The notes: generated from the sequence alone by a model not told the origin. A stretch of 64,000 nt of DNA from Paracidovorax konjaci (GCF_900112675.1 NZ_FOMQ01000003.1:372001-436000); one strand, 5' to 3'; counted from the first letter of the stretch, positions 46,346 through 56,500 are shown. Made by a program: numbers and translations.

Positions 46346-48937
46346 TCAGGCGGTGACGGCCTTGGCGGCGTCCGCGTATTCCTCGATCTGGTCGAAGTTC
46401 ATGTAGCGGTACACGCTCGCCTTGTCGGCATCGATGACGCCCATCTCCTGCAGGTACTCTTCCTTGGTGGGCAGGTGGCCCAGGCGGGAGGCGATGGCGG
46501 CCAGCTCGGCCGAGCCCAGGAACACGTTGGTGTTCTTGCCCAGGCGGTTCGGGAAGTTGCGGGTGGAGGTGGAGATCACCGTCGCGCCCTCACGCACCTG
46601 CGCCTGGTTGCCCATGCACAGCGAGCAGCCCGGCATCTCGGTGCGCGCGCCGGCCGTTCCGAAGGCGGCGTAGTGGCCTTCCTTGATCAGTTCGCTCTCA
46701 TCCATCTTGGTCGGCGGCGCGACCCACAGCTTGACGGGAATGTCGCGCTGGCCGCCCAGCAGCTTGGCGGCTGCGCGGAAGTGACCGATGTTGGTCATGC
46801 ACGAACCGATGAAGGCCTCGTCGATCTTGGTGCCCGCCACTTCGGAGAGGAACTTGGCGTCGTCCGGATCGTTCGGGCAGCACACGATGGGCTCGGTGAT
46901 GTCGGCCAGGTCGATCTCGATCACGGCGGCGTACTCGGCGTCCTTGTCGGCCTCGAGCAGCTGCGGATCGGCGAGCCAAGCTTCCACCTTCTCGATGCGG
47001 CGCTTGAGGGTGCGCGCGTCGGCGTAGCCGTCGGCGATCATGTTCTTCATCAGCACGACGTTGCTGGTGAGGTATTCCTTGATCGGCTCGGGGTTGAGCT
47101 TGATGGTGCAACCGGCGGCCGAGCGTTCGGCCGAAGCGTCGGAGAGTTCGAACGCCTGTTCGACCTTCAGCTCGGGCAGGCCTTCGATTTCGAGGATGCG
47201 GCCCGAGAAGATGTTCTTCTTGCCGGCCTTGGCCACCGTCAGCAGGCCCGCCTTGATGGCGTACAGCGGAATGGCGTGCACGAGGTCGCGCAGCGTCACG
47301 CCGGGCTGCAGTTCGCCCTTGAAGCGCACCAGCACCGATTCAGGCATGTCCAGCGGCATCACGCCGGTGGCGGCGCCGAAGGCCACGAGGCCCGAACCGG
47401 CAGGGAACGAGATGCCGATCGGGAAGCGCGTGTGCGAATCGCCGCCCGTGCCCACGGTGTCGGGCAGCAGCAGGCGGTTCAGCCAGCTGTGGATCACGCC
47501 GTCGCCGGGGCGCAGCGCCACGCCGCCGCGGTTGCTGATGAAGGCGGGCAGTTCGCGGTGCGTCTTCACGTCCACGGGCTTCGGGTAGGCGGCCGTGTGG
47601 CAGAACGACTGCATCACCATGTCGGCCGAGAAGCCCAGGCAGGCCAGGTCCTTCAGCTCGTCGCGGGTCATCGGGCCGGTGGTGTCCTGGGAGCCCACGG
47701 TGGTCATCTTGGGTTCGCAGTACGTGCCGGGGCGCACGCCCTGGCCTTCCGGCAGGCCCACGGCGCGGCCGACCATCTTCTGCGCCAGCGTGAAGCCGGC
47801 CTTCGTCTCCGCCGGAGCCTGCGGCAGGCGGAACGCGGTGGATGCGGGCAGGCCCAGGAATTCACGTGCCTTGGTCGTCAGCGAGCGGCCGATGATCAGG
47901 TTGATGCGGCCGCCGGCTCGCACTTCGTCGAACAGCACGTCGCTCTTGAGCTGGAATTCACCCACGGTCTCGCCGTTGCGCACCAGCTTGCCGTCGTAGG
48001 GCAGCACGTCGATCACGTCGCCCATTTCCAGCTTGGACACGTCCACTTCGATCGGCAGGGAGCCGGAGTCTTCCTGCGTGTTGAAGAAGATCGGAGCGAT
48101 CTTGCCGCCCAGCGTGACACCGCCGAAGCGCTTGTTCGGCACGAACGGGATGTCGGCGCCCGTGGCCCAGATCACGCTGTTGGTGGCCGACTTGCGCGAG
48201 GAGCCCGTGCCCACCACGTCGCCCACGTAAGCCACGAGGTGGCCCTTCTTCTTCAGGTCCTCAATGAATTGCATCGGGCCGCGCTTGCCGTCTTCCTCGG
48301 GCTTGAAGGCCGCGTCGGGGCGCGTGTTCTTCAGCATGGCGAGGTAGTGCAGCGGAATGTCGGGGCGGCTCCAGGCGTCGGGCGCGGGCGAGAGGTCGTC
48401 GGTGTTGGTTTCGCCGGGCACCTTGAACACGGTGACGGTGATCTTCTTGGCGACTTCGGGGCGGCTGGTGAACCACTCGGCATCGGCCCACGACTGCATG
48501 ACTTCCTTGGCCTTGGCATTGCCGGCCTTGGCCTTCTCGGCCACGTCGTTGAAGAAGTCGAACATCAGCAGCGTCTTCTTCAGGCCTTCGGCGGCCACGG
48601 GCGCCACTTCGGCGTCGTCCAGCAGCTCGATCAGCGGATGCACGTTGTAGCCGCCCACCATGGTGCCCAGCAGCTCGGTGGCCTTGGCCTTGGAGACCAG
48701 GTCGACCTGCAGGTCGCCGTGCGCCACGGCGGCCAGGAAGCTGGCCTTGACCTTGGCGGCATCGTCCACGCCCGGGGGCACGCGGTGCGTCAGCAGGTCC
48801 AGCAGGAACGCGTCCTCGCCGGCGGGCGGGCTCTTGATCAGCTCGATCAGCTCGGCCACCTGCTTCGCGTCGAGCGGCAGGGGAGGAATGCCCAGGGCGG
48901 CGCGCTCGGCCACATGGTCACGGTAGGCTTTCAACAT
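46346..48937 (-). CDS. acnB: Bifunctional aconitate hydratase B
   Basis: This 863-residue AcnB, nearly the length of the E. coli enzyme (865), interconverts citrate and isocitrate through cis-aconitate. AcnB enzymes often also act in the 2-methylcitrate cycle. It has the N-terminal HEAT-like domain, the swivelling domain ([19 protein letters not shown]) and the core domains. The iron-sulfur cysteines lie in [10 protein letters not shown] and [11 protein letters not shown]. The start is at 48937. It is the principal TCA aconitase candidate in this window. Confidence 0.96.
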   Translation of the reverse strand: MLKAYRDHVAERAALGIPPLPLDAKQVAELIELIKSPPAGEDAFLLDLLTHRVPPGVDDAAKVKASFLAAVAHGDLQVDLVSKAKATELLGTMVGGYNVHPLIELLDDAEVAPVAAEGLKKTLLMFDFFNDVAEKAKAGNAKAKEVMQSWADAEWFTSRPEVAKKITVTVFKVPGETNTDDLSPAPDAWSRPDIPLHYLAMLKNTRPDAAFKPEEDGKRGPMQFIEDLKKKGHLVAYVGDVVGTGSSRKSATNSVIWATGADIPFVPNKRFGGVTLGGKIAPIFFNTQEDSGSLPIEVDVSKLEMGDVIDVLPYDGKLVRNGETVGEFQLKSDVLFDEVRAGGRINLIIGRSLTTKAREFLGLPASTAFRLPQAPAETKAGFTLAQKMVGRAVGLPEGQGVRPGTYCEPKMTTVGSQDTTGPMTRDELKDLACLGFSADMVMQSFCHTAAYPKPVDVKTHRELPAFISNRGGVALRPGDGVIHSWLNRLLLPDTVGTGGDSHTRFPIGISFPAGSGLVAFGAATGVMPLDMPESVLVRFKGELQPGVTLRDLVHAIPLYAIKAGLLTVAKAGKKNIFSGRILEIEGLPELKVEQAFELSDASAERSAAGCTIKLNPEPIKEYLTSNVVLMKNMIADGYADARTLKRRIEKVEAWLADPQLLEADKDAEYAAVIEIDLADITEPIVCCPNDPDDAKFLSEVAGTKIDEAFIGSCMTNIGHFRAAAKLLGGQRDIPVKLWVAPPTKMDESELIKEGHYAAFGTAGARTEMPGCSLCMGNQAQVREGATVISTSTRNFPNRLGKNTNVFLGSAELAAIASRLGHLPTKEEYLQEMGVIDADKASVYRYMNFDQIEEYADAAKAVTA

Positions 48938-49060
48938 GGTGTTCTCCGGTGGGTTCGTTTGGATTTTTGGGGACGATGTCATCCGGCGGGCGCCTGGCAG
49001 GCGTCCGTCCGTGGTGGTTTCCAGGGCGGCGCCTTTCGGCCCGCCGTCTGCCGCCTCGCC

Positions 49061-49759
49061 TTACTTGGCGGGCGCTTCGGCCGCGGCCGGCGCAGTGGCC
49101 GCTGCAGCCGCAGGCGAATCCAGCAGGCTCGGCTGGGGGTTCTTGCGGATGGATTCGGTGACTGCGACCTGCTGCGGGCTCATGCATTCGTCGGCCAGGC
49201 GCTGGCCCAGCTTTTGGTTCATGAGCATGGACTTGTTGGCGATCTGGATCCAGACGGCGCCGGCCTGCGCATCTTCCAGGCGCACCGCGCCGGTGCTCGT
49301 GGACACCGGCGTCATGCGGTAGTGGAAGCCCTTGCCGGCCACCTGGAAGTACCCGGGCGACTTCGGATCGGCCTCGATGTTGACCGAAGCCCCCAGCTCG
49401 CAGGGGATGTGGCCCGTGTGAACGCGCTCGGCGATCGCCAGCTCGGCGGGGCTGAGCGCGGCCTCGGCGGCGATCAGGCCGGACGCCACCTGGTTGGTCG
49501 CGCTCTTGAGCTGCGCACGGCTGCTCTGCGGCTTGGCCTTGGCCACCTTGGTGGACTTGGATTCTTCCGACTTCGAGGCCGCGGCCTTCGTGCTCTTGGC
49601 GGGGGCCTTGGCTGCAGGCTTGGCGCCCTCCGTCTTGGCGGCAGCGGCTGTCTTGGCCGGGGCCTTGGCGGCCGGCTTGGCCGGGGTGGAGGAGGCATCC
49701 TGCGCCAGCACCAGGGCAGGAGTCAGCAGCATCAGTGCGGAAGCGATGAGTTGTTTCAT
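49061..49759 (-). CDS. Periplasmic protein with histone-H1-like Lys/Ala/Pro tract
   Basis: This 232-residue protein has a clear signal peptide (MKQLIASALMLLTPALVLAQ). Residues about 21-80 are a low-complexity basic tract of AAKAPAK- and AKPAAKAP-type repeats like histone H1 tails. A globular domain follows at about 85-205, with HIPCELGASVNI, a YFQVAGKGFHYRMTPVS segment and DECMSPQQVAVTE; the two cysteines may pair. The tail is again Ala/Pro-rich. I do not recognise a function. It sits between acnB and a CitE-like gene on the same strand, so it is probably periplasmic and possibly wall- or envelope-binding through the basic tract, which is inference. Confidence 0.75.
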   Translation of the reverse strand: MKQLIASALMLLTPALVLAQDASSTPAKPAAKAPAKTAAAAKTEGAKPAAKAPAKSTKAAASKSEESKSTKVAKAKPQSSRAQLKSATNQVASGLIAAEAALSPAELAIAERVHTGHIPCELGASVNIEADPKSPGYFQVAGKGFHYRMTPVSTSTGAVRLEDAQAGAVWIQIANKSMLMNQKLGQRLADECMSPQQVAVTESIRKNPQPSLLDSPAAAAATAPAAAEAPAK

Positions 49760-49824
49760 GGGGACTCCAGCAAGGGAGAAGGGAGCGTGGGGAAAACGGA
49801 GCTGGTGGGCAGCGGCAGCGGAAC

Positions 49825-50847
49825 TCAAGAGGCCCCCGCCGCAGTGGAATCGAACCAGGCCCGCGCCGCCATGGGCAGCGCGCGGCCGGTCTGGTGTGCA
49901 CGCTCCAGCACCTGCCAGAAGTAGCGGTAGCTGGCCCGGTCGTGCAGAACGCCGTCCACGCTGATGGGAGCCCATGCAGCGCGCTCGGCGGCGGAAACGA
50001 TGGAAGCGGCCTGCACGATCTCGTCCTCGGCCGGCGCGAAGGCCTCCAGGATCGGACGGATCTGCGCCGGGTGGATGCTCCACATGCGCGTGTAGCCGAA
50101 ATCACGGGCCGCGCGGCCGGCGGCGGCGCGCAGGGCCGCGGCATCGCTGAACTCGGTCACCACGCAGTGCGACGGCACCTTGCCATGCGCATGGCACGCG
50201 GCGGCGATCTCCAGCTTGGCACGCACCACGAGCGGGTGTTCGAACTGGCCCTGCACGCCCATGGCCTGCGCGGGAATGGCCCCACCATGTGCGGACACGA
50301 AATCCATGAGGCCGAAGCTGATCGACTCGACACGCGGGTGCGCGGCGATCTCGAAGGCGCGGTGCACGGCTGCGGGCGACTCGATGAGCACGTGCAGCGG
50401 CAGCGCACGGGCCCCCGCGGCATCCAGCGCGCGTTCGGCCTGCAGCACGTCGTCCACCGACTCGACCTTGGGCACCATGAGATGGCAGAGGCGGTGGCCC
50501 GCCTCGCCGGCGATGGTGGCGACATCGGCCGCGAACGCGGGATGGTCCACGGTGTGCACACGGGCCGCCACGCGGGCGCCGGGGTGCGCATCGCGCGCCA
50601 GCGCCGCCACCAGGGCGGCATGCGCGCGCTCCTGCCCGGCGGGCGCGCCATCCTCGCAATCGAGGGTGACATCGAAAACGCAGCGGCCGAACTCCGCGGC
50701 CATCTCGGCCTGCAGCTGCAGGCTCTTGCGCATGCGCACCTCGACGCCGCTGTAGTGGTCGCAGACCGGCAGCCGCGCGGCCGCCGCCTGGGCGCCCAGC
50801 AGCACCTCGGCGGGATGGAGCGTCGCGGACGGCACGGAGGACATCAT
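49825..50847 (-). CDS. HpcH/HpaI aldolase / citrate-lyase beta-like protein
   Basis: This 340-residue TIM-barrel lyase belongs to the CitE-like family that cleaves or forms C-C bonds in acyl-CoA-linked hydroxy acids (citryl-, malyl- or methylmalyl-CoA). Key segments are TLDCEDGAPAGQE (metal site), MVPKVESVDD, LPLHVLIESPAAV and SFGLMDFVSAHGG, followed by TRMWSIHPAQI. citD and citF subunits are absent, so it is not a full citrate lyase; a malyl-CoA-type activity is one possibility. Its ATG overlaps the stop of the methyltransferase gene, which points to a common transcript. Confidence 0.87.
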   Translation of the reverse strand: MMSSVPSATLHPAEVLLGAQAAAARLPVCDHYSGVEVRMRKSLQLQAEMAAEFGRCVFDVTLDCEDGAPAGQERAHAALVAALARDAHPGARVAARVHTVDHPAFAADVATIAGEAGHRLCHLMVPKVESVDDVLQAERALDAAGARALPLHVLIESPAAVHRAFEIAAHPRVESISFGLMDFVSAHGGAIPAQAMGVQGQFEHPLVVRAKLEIAAACHAHGKVPSHCVVTEFSDAAALRAAAGRAARDFGYTRMWSIHPAQIRPILEAFAPAEDEIVQAASIVSAAERAAWAPISVDGVLHDRASYRYFWQVLERAHQTGRALPMAARAWFDSTAAGAS

Positions 50848-51632
50848 GCGGAGCGCTGCGCCACGATGAACATGCGCGGAAACGCGAGCAGGCGGCGCCC
50901 GTCGGCGCGCGCCGGATAGGCGACATCGATGCCGCGCTCGTAGGCGGCCAGAAAGCTTGCGCGCAGGTCCTGCGGCAGGGGATCGACGAAGGGCTTCAGG
51001 CCCGTGCCGCTCACCCACTCCACGATGGCCGCAGCCGATGCCATGGGGTGCTGGTAGACGGTGTGCCACACGTCCACGCTCCGGGCCAAGGGCGCCAGCA
51101 GGTCGTAGTAGTCGGCAATGCCGAGGATGCGCGTGCGCAGGGCGGCGGCATCGCCGATGGCGTCGCGCCAGGGCGCCTGTGCGGCGGTCTCGCGCATCAG
51201 CCGGTGCGATGGCTCTTCGCGGTTGTCCGGCATCTGGACCGCCAGCACGCCGCCGGGGGCGAGCGATGCGAAGAGCCGGGGAATGAGGTCGCCGTGCCCG
51301 CCCACCCACTGGAGCGATGCATTGGCGTAGAGCAGGTCGGGCGCCTCGCCCTCCTGCGGTGCCCAGGCGGCGATGTCGGCCTGGGTGAATTGCGCCGCCG
51401 GCAGGCGCTCGCGGGCGCTCTGCAGCATGGCGGCGGAGGTGTCGATGCCGGTGACGCGCGCCTGCGGAAAGCGCGCGGCCAGCAGTTCGGTGGAATTGCC
51501 GGGGCCGCAGCCCAGATCGACCACGCGGGATGCCGCCGCCAGCGGCACCCGCGCGAGCAGTTCCTGGGCCGGGCGCGTGCGCTCGTCCTCGAAACGGCGG
51601 TAGAGCGCGGGGTTCCAGTCGTGCATGGGCAT
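50844..51632 (-). CDS. tam: Trans-aconitate 2-methyltransferase
   Basis: This 262-residue SAM-dependent methyltransferase matches Tam, which methylates trans-aconitate, an inhibitory isomer of the aconitase intermediate. Visible features are WNPALYRRFEDERTRPAQEL, the SAM motif VVDLGCGPGNSTELLA, ASLQWVGGHGDLIPRLF and LAVQMPDNREEPSHRLMRE, all specific to Tam. The start at 51632 is preferred; an upstream ATG at 51647 is possible. It lies near acnB, which fits protection of aconitase. Confidence 0.92.
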   Translation of the reverse strand: MPMHDWNPALYRRFEDERTRPAQELLARVPLAAASRVVDLGCGPGNSTELLAARFPQARVTGIDTSAAMLQSARERLPAAQFTQADIAAWAPQEGEAPDLLYANASLQWVGGHGDLIPRLFASLAPGGVLAVQMPDNREEPSHRLMRETAAQAPWRDAIGDAAALRTRILGIADYYDLLAPLARSVDVWHTVYQHPMASAAAIVEWVSGTGLKPFVDPLPQDLRASFLAAYERGIDVAYPARADGRRLLAFPRMFIVAQRSA

Positions 51633-51664
51633 CACGCGGCGCGGCAACTGGCGGGCAGACTGCC

Positions 51665-52651
51665 TTACAGCAGGTGCTTCACGCCGTCCTGTTCGCCTTG
51701 CAGCTCGGCCAGCGTCTTGTTGATGCGTTCCTGGCTGAACGCGTCGATCTCCAGGCCTTCGACGATCTTGTACTCGCCGTTCTCGGTGGTGACCGGGTAG
51801 CCGAACACGATGCCTTCAGGGATGCCGTACTCGCCCTTGGACGGAACGCCCATCGTGACCCACTTGCCGTTGGAGCCCAGGGCCCAGTCGCGCATGTGGT
51901 CGATGGCGGCGTTCGCAGCCGATGCGGCGGAAGAAGAGCCACGCGCCTCGATGATGGCGGCGCCGCGCTTGCCCACCGTGGGCAGGAAGGTGTCGGCATT
52001 CCAGACCTGGTCGTTGATCAGGTCCTTGACGCTTTCGCCGCCGATGGTGGCGAAGCGGTAGTCGGCGTACATCGTGGGCGAGTGGTTGCCCCAGACGGTG
52101 AGCTTCTCGATGCTGCCCACGGCCTTGCCGGTCTTGGCGGCGATCTGGCTGGCGGCACGGTTGTGGTCCAGACGCAGCATGGCGGTGAAGTTCTTGGCCG
52201 GCAGGTCCGGAGCCGACTTCATCGCGATGTAGGCATTGGTGTTGGCGGGGTTGCCCACCACGAGCACCTTCACGTTGCGCGAGGCGACGGCGTTCAGCGC
52301 CTTGCCCTGGGCCGTGAAGATCTGGGCGTTGGCGGCCAGCAGGTCGGCGCGCTCCATGCCGGGGCCGCGCGGACGGGCACCCACCAGCAGGGCGTAGTCG
52401 GTGTCCTTGAAGGCGGTCATCGGGTCGCTGTGGGCCTCCATGCCGGCGAGCAGCGGGAAGGCGCAATCCTCGAGTTCCATCATCACGCCCTTGAGCGCCT
52501 TCTGGGCCTTTTCGTCGGGGATTTCGAGCAGTTGCAGGATGACGGGCTGGTCCTTGCCGAGCATTTCGCCGGAAGCGATACGGAACAGCAGTGCGTAACC
52601 AATTTGACCGGCTGCACCGGTGACGGCGACGCGGACGGGCTTCTTGCTCAT
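51665..52651 (-). CDS. mdh: Malate dehydrogenase (NAD)
   Basis: Mdh oxidises malate to oxaloacetate in the TCA cycle. The 328-residue protein is of the cytosolic/plant-like MDH type: [52 protein letters not shown] and the catalytic [11 protein letters not shown]. The start is at 52651 next to a GTTTTCCCCAT context. It is divergent from the GntR gene, which may control it through the palindrome at 52790. Confidence 0.95.
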   Translation of the reverse strand: MSKKPVRVAVTGAAGQIGYALLFRIASGEMLGKDQPVILQLLEIPDEKAQKALKGVMMELEDCAFPLLAGMEAHSDPMTAFKDTDYALLVGARPRGPGMERADLLAANAQIFTAQGKALNAVASRNVKVLVVGNPANTNAYIAMKSAPDLPAKNFTAMLRLDHNRAASQIAAKTGKAVGSIEKLTVWGNHSPTMYADYRFATIGGESVKDLINDQVWNADTFLPTVGKRGAAIIEARGSSSAASAANAAIDHMRDWALGSNGKWVTMGVPSKGEYGIPEGIVFGYPVTTENGEYKIVEGLEIDAFSQERINKTLAELQGEQDGVKHLL

Positions 52652-52789
52652 GGGGAAAACTCCAGAAGATGGGATGGAACGGGTGTCGGTGCAGGAGGCA
52701 CCAGCGCCAGTCAGACCAGGCAGTCTGGGTCCTGCAGAACAACTGGCGAGTTTACCGCCGAAATCCGGCCAGGGTCAATTTGTCTTATG

Positions 52790-52801
52790 TCTTATATAAG
52801 A
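52790..52801. promoter_or_regulatory. Perfect 12-base palindrome between mdh and the GntR gene
   Basis: TCTTATATAAGA is a perfect dyad; just before it TGTCTTA is repeated (52781-52787 and 52788-52794 region). It lies 49 bases upstream of the GntR start and about 140 bases upstream of mdh. AT-rich palindromes of this kind are typical of GntR/HutC operators, so autoregulation and control of mdh are likely. Confidence 0.6.
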
Positions 52802-52849
52802 TATGATCCAGACCGCCGCGAAAGCCACCCGCGGACCCTCACGATCCGC

Positions 52850-53641
52850 ATGTCCACCTCCCCGGCGACCACCTCCGACAGCCCCGCCCTACCGGCCGGC
52901 GGCGCGGCCGCGCCGACGCCGGCTTTCAGCCCGCTCTACCAGCAGATCAAGGGCCTCATCCTGCAGAGCCTGCAACACGGCGAGTGGAAGCCGGGCGAGG
53001 CCATCCCGAGCGAAATGGACCTGGCCGGCCGCTTCCGCGTGAGCCAGGGCACGGTGCGCAAGGCCATCGACGAGCTGGCCGCCGAAAACCTGGTCATGCG
53101 CCGCCAGGGCAAGGGCACCTTCGTCGCCACGCACGCCGAGCGCCACGTGCAGTACCGCTTTCTCAAGCTGCAGCCCGACGAGGGCGACGCCGACACCGAA
53201 GGCCCCGCGCAGCGCCGCATCATCGAATGCCGCCGCATGCGCGCCAGCGCCGACATCGCGCGCGCGCTTGCGCTGCGCACCGGAGACGCGGTGGTGATGG
53301 CCCGGCGCATCCTCTCCTTTTCCGAGGTGCCCACCATCCTGGAAGACATCTGGCTGCCGGGCCAGGCCTTCAGGGGCCTCACGGCCGAGCGGCTGGCCGG
53401 CTATCCCGGCCCCACCTACGCGATGTTCGAACTCGAATTCGGCGTGCGCATGGTCCGCGCCGACGAGAAGATCCGTGCCGTGCTTCCCGATGCCGAGCAG
53501 GCGGCGCTCCTGGGCATCGACGCCGGCACGCCCCTGCTCAGCGTGGAGCGCATCGCCTGCACCTACAACGATGTTCCGATGGAGTTACGACGCGGCCTCT
53601 ACCGGACCGATACGCACCACTACCACAATGCGCTGCAGTGA
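52850..53641 (+). CDS. GntR/HutC-family transcriptional regulator
   Basis: This 263-residue regulator has, after a Pro/Ala-rich N-terminus, a winged helix at about 24-95 (PLYQQIKGLILQSLQHGEWK, SEMDLAGRFRVSQGTVRKAI, MRRQGKGTFVATH). A UTRA ligand domain follows (VMARRILSFSEVPTILEDIW to ALLGIDAGTPLLSVERI). It sits between divergent mdh and the sdhCDAB–sdhE–gltA block on its own strand. This placement makes it the likely regulator of TCA genes responding to a carboxylate or related metabolite. That role is inference. Confidence 0.9.
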   Translation: MSTSPATTSDSPALPAGGAAAPTPAFSPLYQQIKGLILQSLQHGEWKPGEAIPSEMDLAGRFRVSQGTVRKAIDELAAENLVMRRQGKGTFVATHAERHVQYRFLKLQPDEGDADTEGPAQRRIIECRRMRASADIARALALRTGDAVVMARRILSFSEVPTILEDIWLPGQAFRGLTAERLAGYPGPTYAMFELEFGVRMVRADEKIRAVLPDAEQAALLGIDAGTPLLSVERIACTYNDVPMELRRGLYRTDTHHYHNALQ

Positions 53642-53778
53642 TCCGGCCATGGCCGCCTGCACGCGGAAGATGGAAATCGTAGTACCCACAAGCCCTGCGT
53701 TGTTGCATTGCAATAGAATTTTGGGCTGTTTCGCCTGCGCGAAATTACAAAGCAGTTACATCCACGAAAGCCACCGCC

Positions 53779-54213
53779 ATGACCGAGATCGCCAAAAAGC
53801 GGCCTGAATTCCGCAATATCAACGCCCTCACGGACCTGCCCACTTACCGGTTGCCGGCCGCGGGCTGGGTGTCGATCCTGCACCGCATCAGCGGTGTGAT
53901 CATGCTGGCATTGCTGCCCTTCGTGCTGTGGATGTTCGACACCTCGGTGTCCTCCGAGATCTCGTTCGGCAAATTCACGTCGGCCTTCACGGCGGGCCTG
54001 GGCTTCGTGCCGGGGTGGTTCGTCAAGCTGGTGGTGCTGGCGCTGATCTGGTCCTACCTGCACCATTTCACGGCCGGCCTGCGCCACCTCTGGATGGATG
54101 TGAGCCATGACGCGGTGAGCAAGGAATTCGGCCGCAAGTCGGCCAAGGCCACGCTCGCGATCAGCATCGCGCTCACCCTGGTCCTGGGCGCCAAGCTCTT
54201 CGGCCTGTACTGA
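53779..54213 (+). CDS. sdhC: Succinate dehydrogenase cytochrome b556 subunit
   Basis: This is the 144-residue membrane anchor binding heme b and quinone. It has three TM helices and the SdhC signature RPLSPHL-like segment TYRLPAAGWVSILHRISGVI, followed by the heme His in LHHFTAGLRHLWMD. It is first in sdhCDAB–sdhE; no palindrome like that at 52790 is seen in the 137 bases upstream. Confidence 0.95.
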   Translation: MTEIAKKRPEFRNINALTDLPTYRLPAAGWVSILHRISGVIMLALLPFVLWMFDTSVSSEISFGKFTSAFTAGLGFVPGWFVKLVVLALIWSYLHHFTAGLRHLWMDVSHDAVSKEFGRKSAKATLAISIALTLVLGAKLFGLY

Positions 54214-54261
54214 CCCGCCCGCGACCCCTTCCCCCCACATACACAATTCCAAGGATTCCCC

Positions 54262-54627
54262 ATGTCCGTGAACTATGGTTCCAAGCGCACCGTCGTCGGC
54301 GCCCACTATGGCGTGCGCGACTGGCTCAGCCAGCGCGTCACCGCGGCCCTGATGGCCGTCTTCACTATCGTCCTGCTCGCCCAGGTGCTGCTCACCAAGG
54401 GCCCCATCGGCTACGACCGCTGGGCTGCGATCTTCTCGGCGCAGTGGATGAAGGTGCTCACGTTCTCCGTCGTCGTCGGCCTGGCCTGGCACGCCTGGGT
54501 GGGCATGCGCGACGTGCTGATGGACTACGTCAAGCCCGTCGGCCTGCGCCTGGCGCTGCAAGCGATCACGATCTTCTGGCTCGTCGGCTGTGCCGGCTGG
54601 GGCGTCCAGATCCTCTGGCGCCTGTGA
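54262..54627 (+). CDS. sdhD: Succinate dehydrogenase hydrophobic membrane anchor
   Basis: SdhD is 121 residues with three TM helices. HYGVRDWLSQRVTAALMAVF carries the quinone-site Arg/Ser residues, and LAWHAWVGMRDVLMDYV has the heme-side His and the conserved RDVLMDY. With SdhC it anchors SdhAB to the inner membrane. Confidence 0.95.
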   Translation: MSVNYGSKRTVVGAHYGVRDWLSQRVTAALMAVFTIVLLAQVLLTKGPIGYDRWAAIFSAQWMKVLTFSVVVGLAWHAWVGMRDVLMDYVKPVGLRLALQAITIFWLVGCAGWGVQILWRL

Positions 54628-54661
54628 TCCGATTCCCCCGCGACTGAAAGAGCAACCAACA

Positions 54662-56470
54662 ATGAGCTACACCAAAGCGAACATCACCACGCGCAAGTTC
54701 GACGTCGTCATCGTCGGCGCCGGCGGCTCCGGCATGCGCGCCGCGCTCGAACTCTCCCGCGCGGGCCTGAACGTGGCCTCGCTCTCCAAGGTCTTCCCCA
54801 CGCGCTCGCACACCGTGGCGGCACAGGGCGGCGTGTCGGCATCGCTCGGCAACATGAGCGAGGACAACTGGCACTACCACTTCTACGACACCATCAAGGG
54901 CTCCGACTGGCTGGGCGACCAGGACGCCATCGAGTTCATGTGCCGCGAAGCCCCCAAGGTGGTGTATGAGCTGGAACACTTCGGCATGCCGTTCGACCGC
55001 AACCCCGACGGCACCATCTACCAGCGTCCCTTCGGCGGGCACACGGCCAACTACGGCGAAAAGCCCGTGCAGCGCGCCTGCGCCGCGGCCGACCGCACCG
55101 GCCACGCCATGCTGCACACGCTCTACCAACAGAACGTGAAGGCCAAGACGAACTTCTTCGTCGAATGGATGGCCCTGGACCTGATCCGCGACGCCTCGGG
55201 CGACGTGGTCGGCGTGACGGCCCTCGAACTCGAAACCGGCGAGCTGTACGCGCTGCAGGCCAAGGCCGTGCTGCTGGCCACCGGCGGCGCCGGCCGCATC
55301 TTCGCGGCCTCCACCAATGCCTTCATCAACACCGGTGACGGCCTCGGCATGGCCGCACGTGCCGGCATTCCGCTGCAGGACATGGAGTTCTGGCAGTTCC
55401 ACCCCACCGGCGTGGCCGGCGCGGGCGTGCTGCTGACCGAAGGCTGCCGCGGCGAAGGCGCGATCCTGCTCAACAGCAACGGTGAACGCTTCATGGAGCG
55501 CTACGCGCCCACCCTGAAGGACCTGGCGCCGCGCGACTTTGTCTCGCGCTCGATGGACCAGGAAATCAAGGAAGGCCGTGGCTGCGGTCCCAACAAGGAC
55601 TACGTGCTGCTCAAGCTCGACCACCTGGGCGCGGACACGATCCACAAGCGCCTGCCGTCGGTGTATGAGATCGGCGTCAACTTCGCCAACGTGGACATCA
55701 CGAAGGAGCCGATCCCCGTGGTGCCCACCATCCACTACCAGATGGGCGGCATCCCCACCAACATCAACGGCCAGGTCGTGATCCAGAACGGCGGCGTGCA
55801 CAACCAGGTGGTGAACGGCCTCTACGCCGTGGGCGAATGCTCGTGCGTGTCGGTGCACGGCGCGAACCGCCTGGGCACCAATTCGCTGCTCGACCTGCTG
55901 GTGTTCGGCAAGTCCGCCGGCCGCCACATCGTGGACATGGTCAAGAACAGCGGCGAGCACAAGCCCCTGCCCGCCGATGGAACGGAACGCACGCTGGCCC
56001 GCCTCAACCAGCTGCAGGACTCCAGCCAGGGCATCTACGCGCAGGACATCGCCAACGACATCCGCGCATCGATGCAGCAGCATGCCGGCGTGTTCCGCAC
56101 GCAGGAAAGCATGGACGAAGGCGTCGTGAAGATCAACGCGATCCGCGAGCGCGTGGGTGCCATCACGCTGAAGGACAAGTCCAAGGTGTGGAACACGGCG
56201 CGCATGGAAGCGCTCGAAGTGGACAACCTCATCGAGGTCGCCCAGGCGACGATGACCTCGGCCGCGGCGCGCAAGGAATGCCGCGGCGCGCACACGGTGT
56301 ACGACTACGAGCACCCGGCCGACCACCCCGAATTCCCGCTGGGCCGCAACGACAAGGAGTGGATGAAGCACACGCTGTGGCACAGCGAGAGCAACAGCCT
56401 CACCTACAAGCCCGTGAATCTGAAGCCCCTGACCGTGGACAGCGTGCCGCCCAAGGTCCGCACGTTCTGA
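54662..56470 (+). CDS. sdhA: Succinate dehydrogenase flavoprotein subunit
   Basis: This catalytic subunit, 602 residues, carries covalently bound FAD. Landmarks are DVVIVGAGGSGMRAALELS, the FAD-attachment His in TRSHTVAAQGGVSA and the HxxTG-like FHPTGVAGAGVLLTEGCRGE. The active-site Arg is in ...HGANRLGTNSLLDLLVFGK. The downstream sdhE supplies the flavinylation factor. Confidence 0.97.
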   Translation: MSYTKANITTRKFDVVIVGAGGSGMRAALELSRAGLNVASLSKVFPTRSHTVAAQGGVSASLGNMSEDNWHYHFYDTIKGSDWLGDQDAIEFMCREAPKVVYELEHFGMPFDRNPDGTIYQRPFGGHTANYGEKPVQRACAAADRTGHAMLHTLYQQNVKAKTNFFVEWMALDLIRDASGDVVGVTALELETGELYALQAKAVLLATGGAGRIFAASTNAFINTGDGLGMAARAGIPLQDMEFWQFHPTGVAGAGVLLTEGCRGEGAILLNSNGERFMERYAPTLKDLAPRDFVSRSMDQEIKEGRGCGPNKDYVLLKLDHLGADTIHKRLPSVYEIGVNFANVDITKEPIPVVPTIHYQMGGIPTNINGQVVIQNGGVHNQVVNGLYAVGECSCVSVHGANRLGTNSLLDLLVFGKSAGRHIVDMVKNSGEHKPLPADGTERTLARLNQLQDSSQGIYAQDIANDIRASMQQHAGVFRTQESMDEGVVKINAIRERVGAITLKDKSKVWNTARMEALEVDNLIEVAQATMTSAAARKECRGAHTVYDYEHPADHPEFPLGRNDKEWMKHTLWHSESNSLTYKPVNLKPLTVDSVPPKVRTF

Positions 56471-56500
56471 TCCGACCCACGAGACCAACACAACACCACC

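Noticed and set aside
46340-49924. Long open frame of about 1190 codons on the plus strand opposite acnB
   Set aside because: It is a reading shadow of acnB; His/Gly/Val/Arg-rich with no motifs, while acnB is conserved along its full length.
50844-51309. CitE-like gene starting at 51309
   Set aside because: The extension lies on top of the conserved Tam gene in another frame; the MM start at 50847 overlaps the Tam stop as expected for coupled genes.
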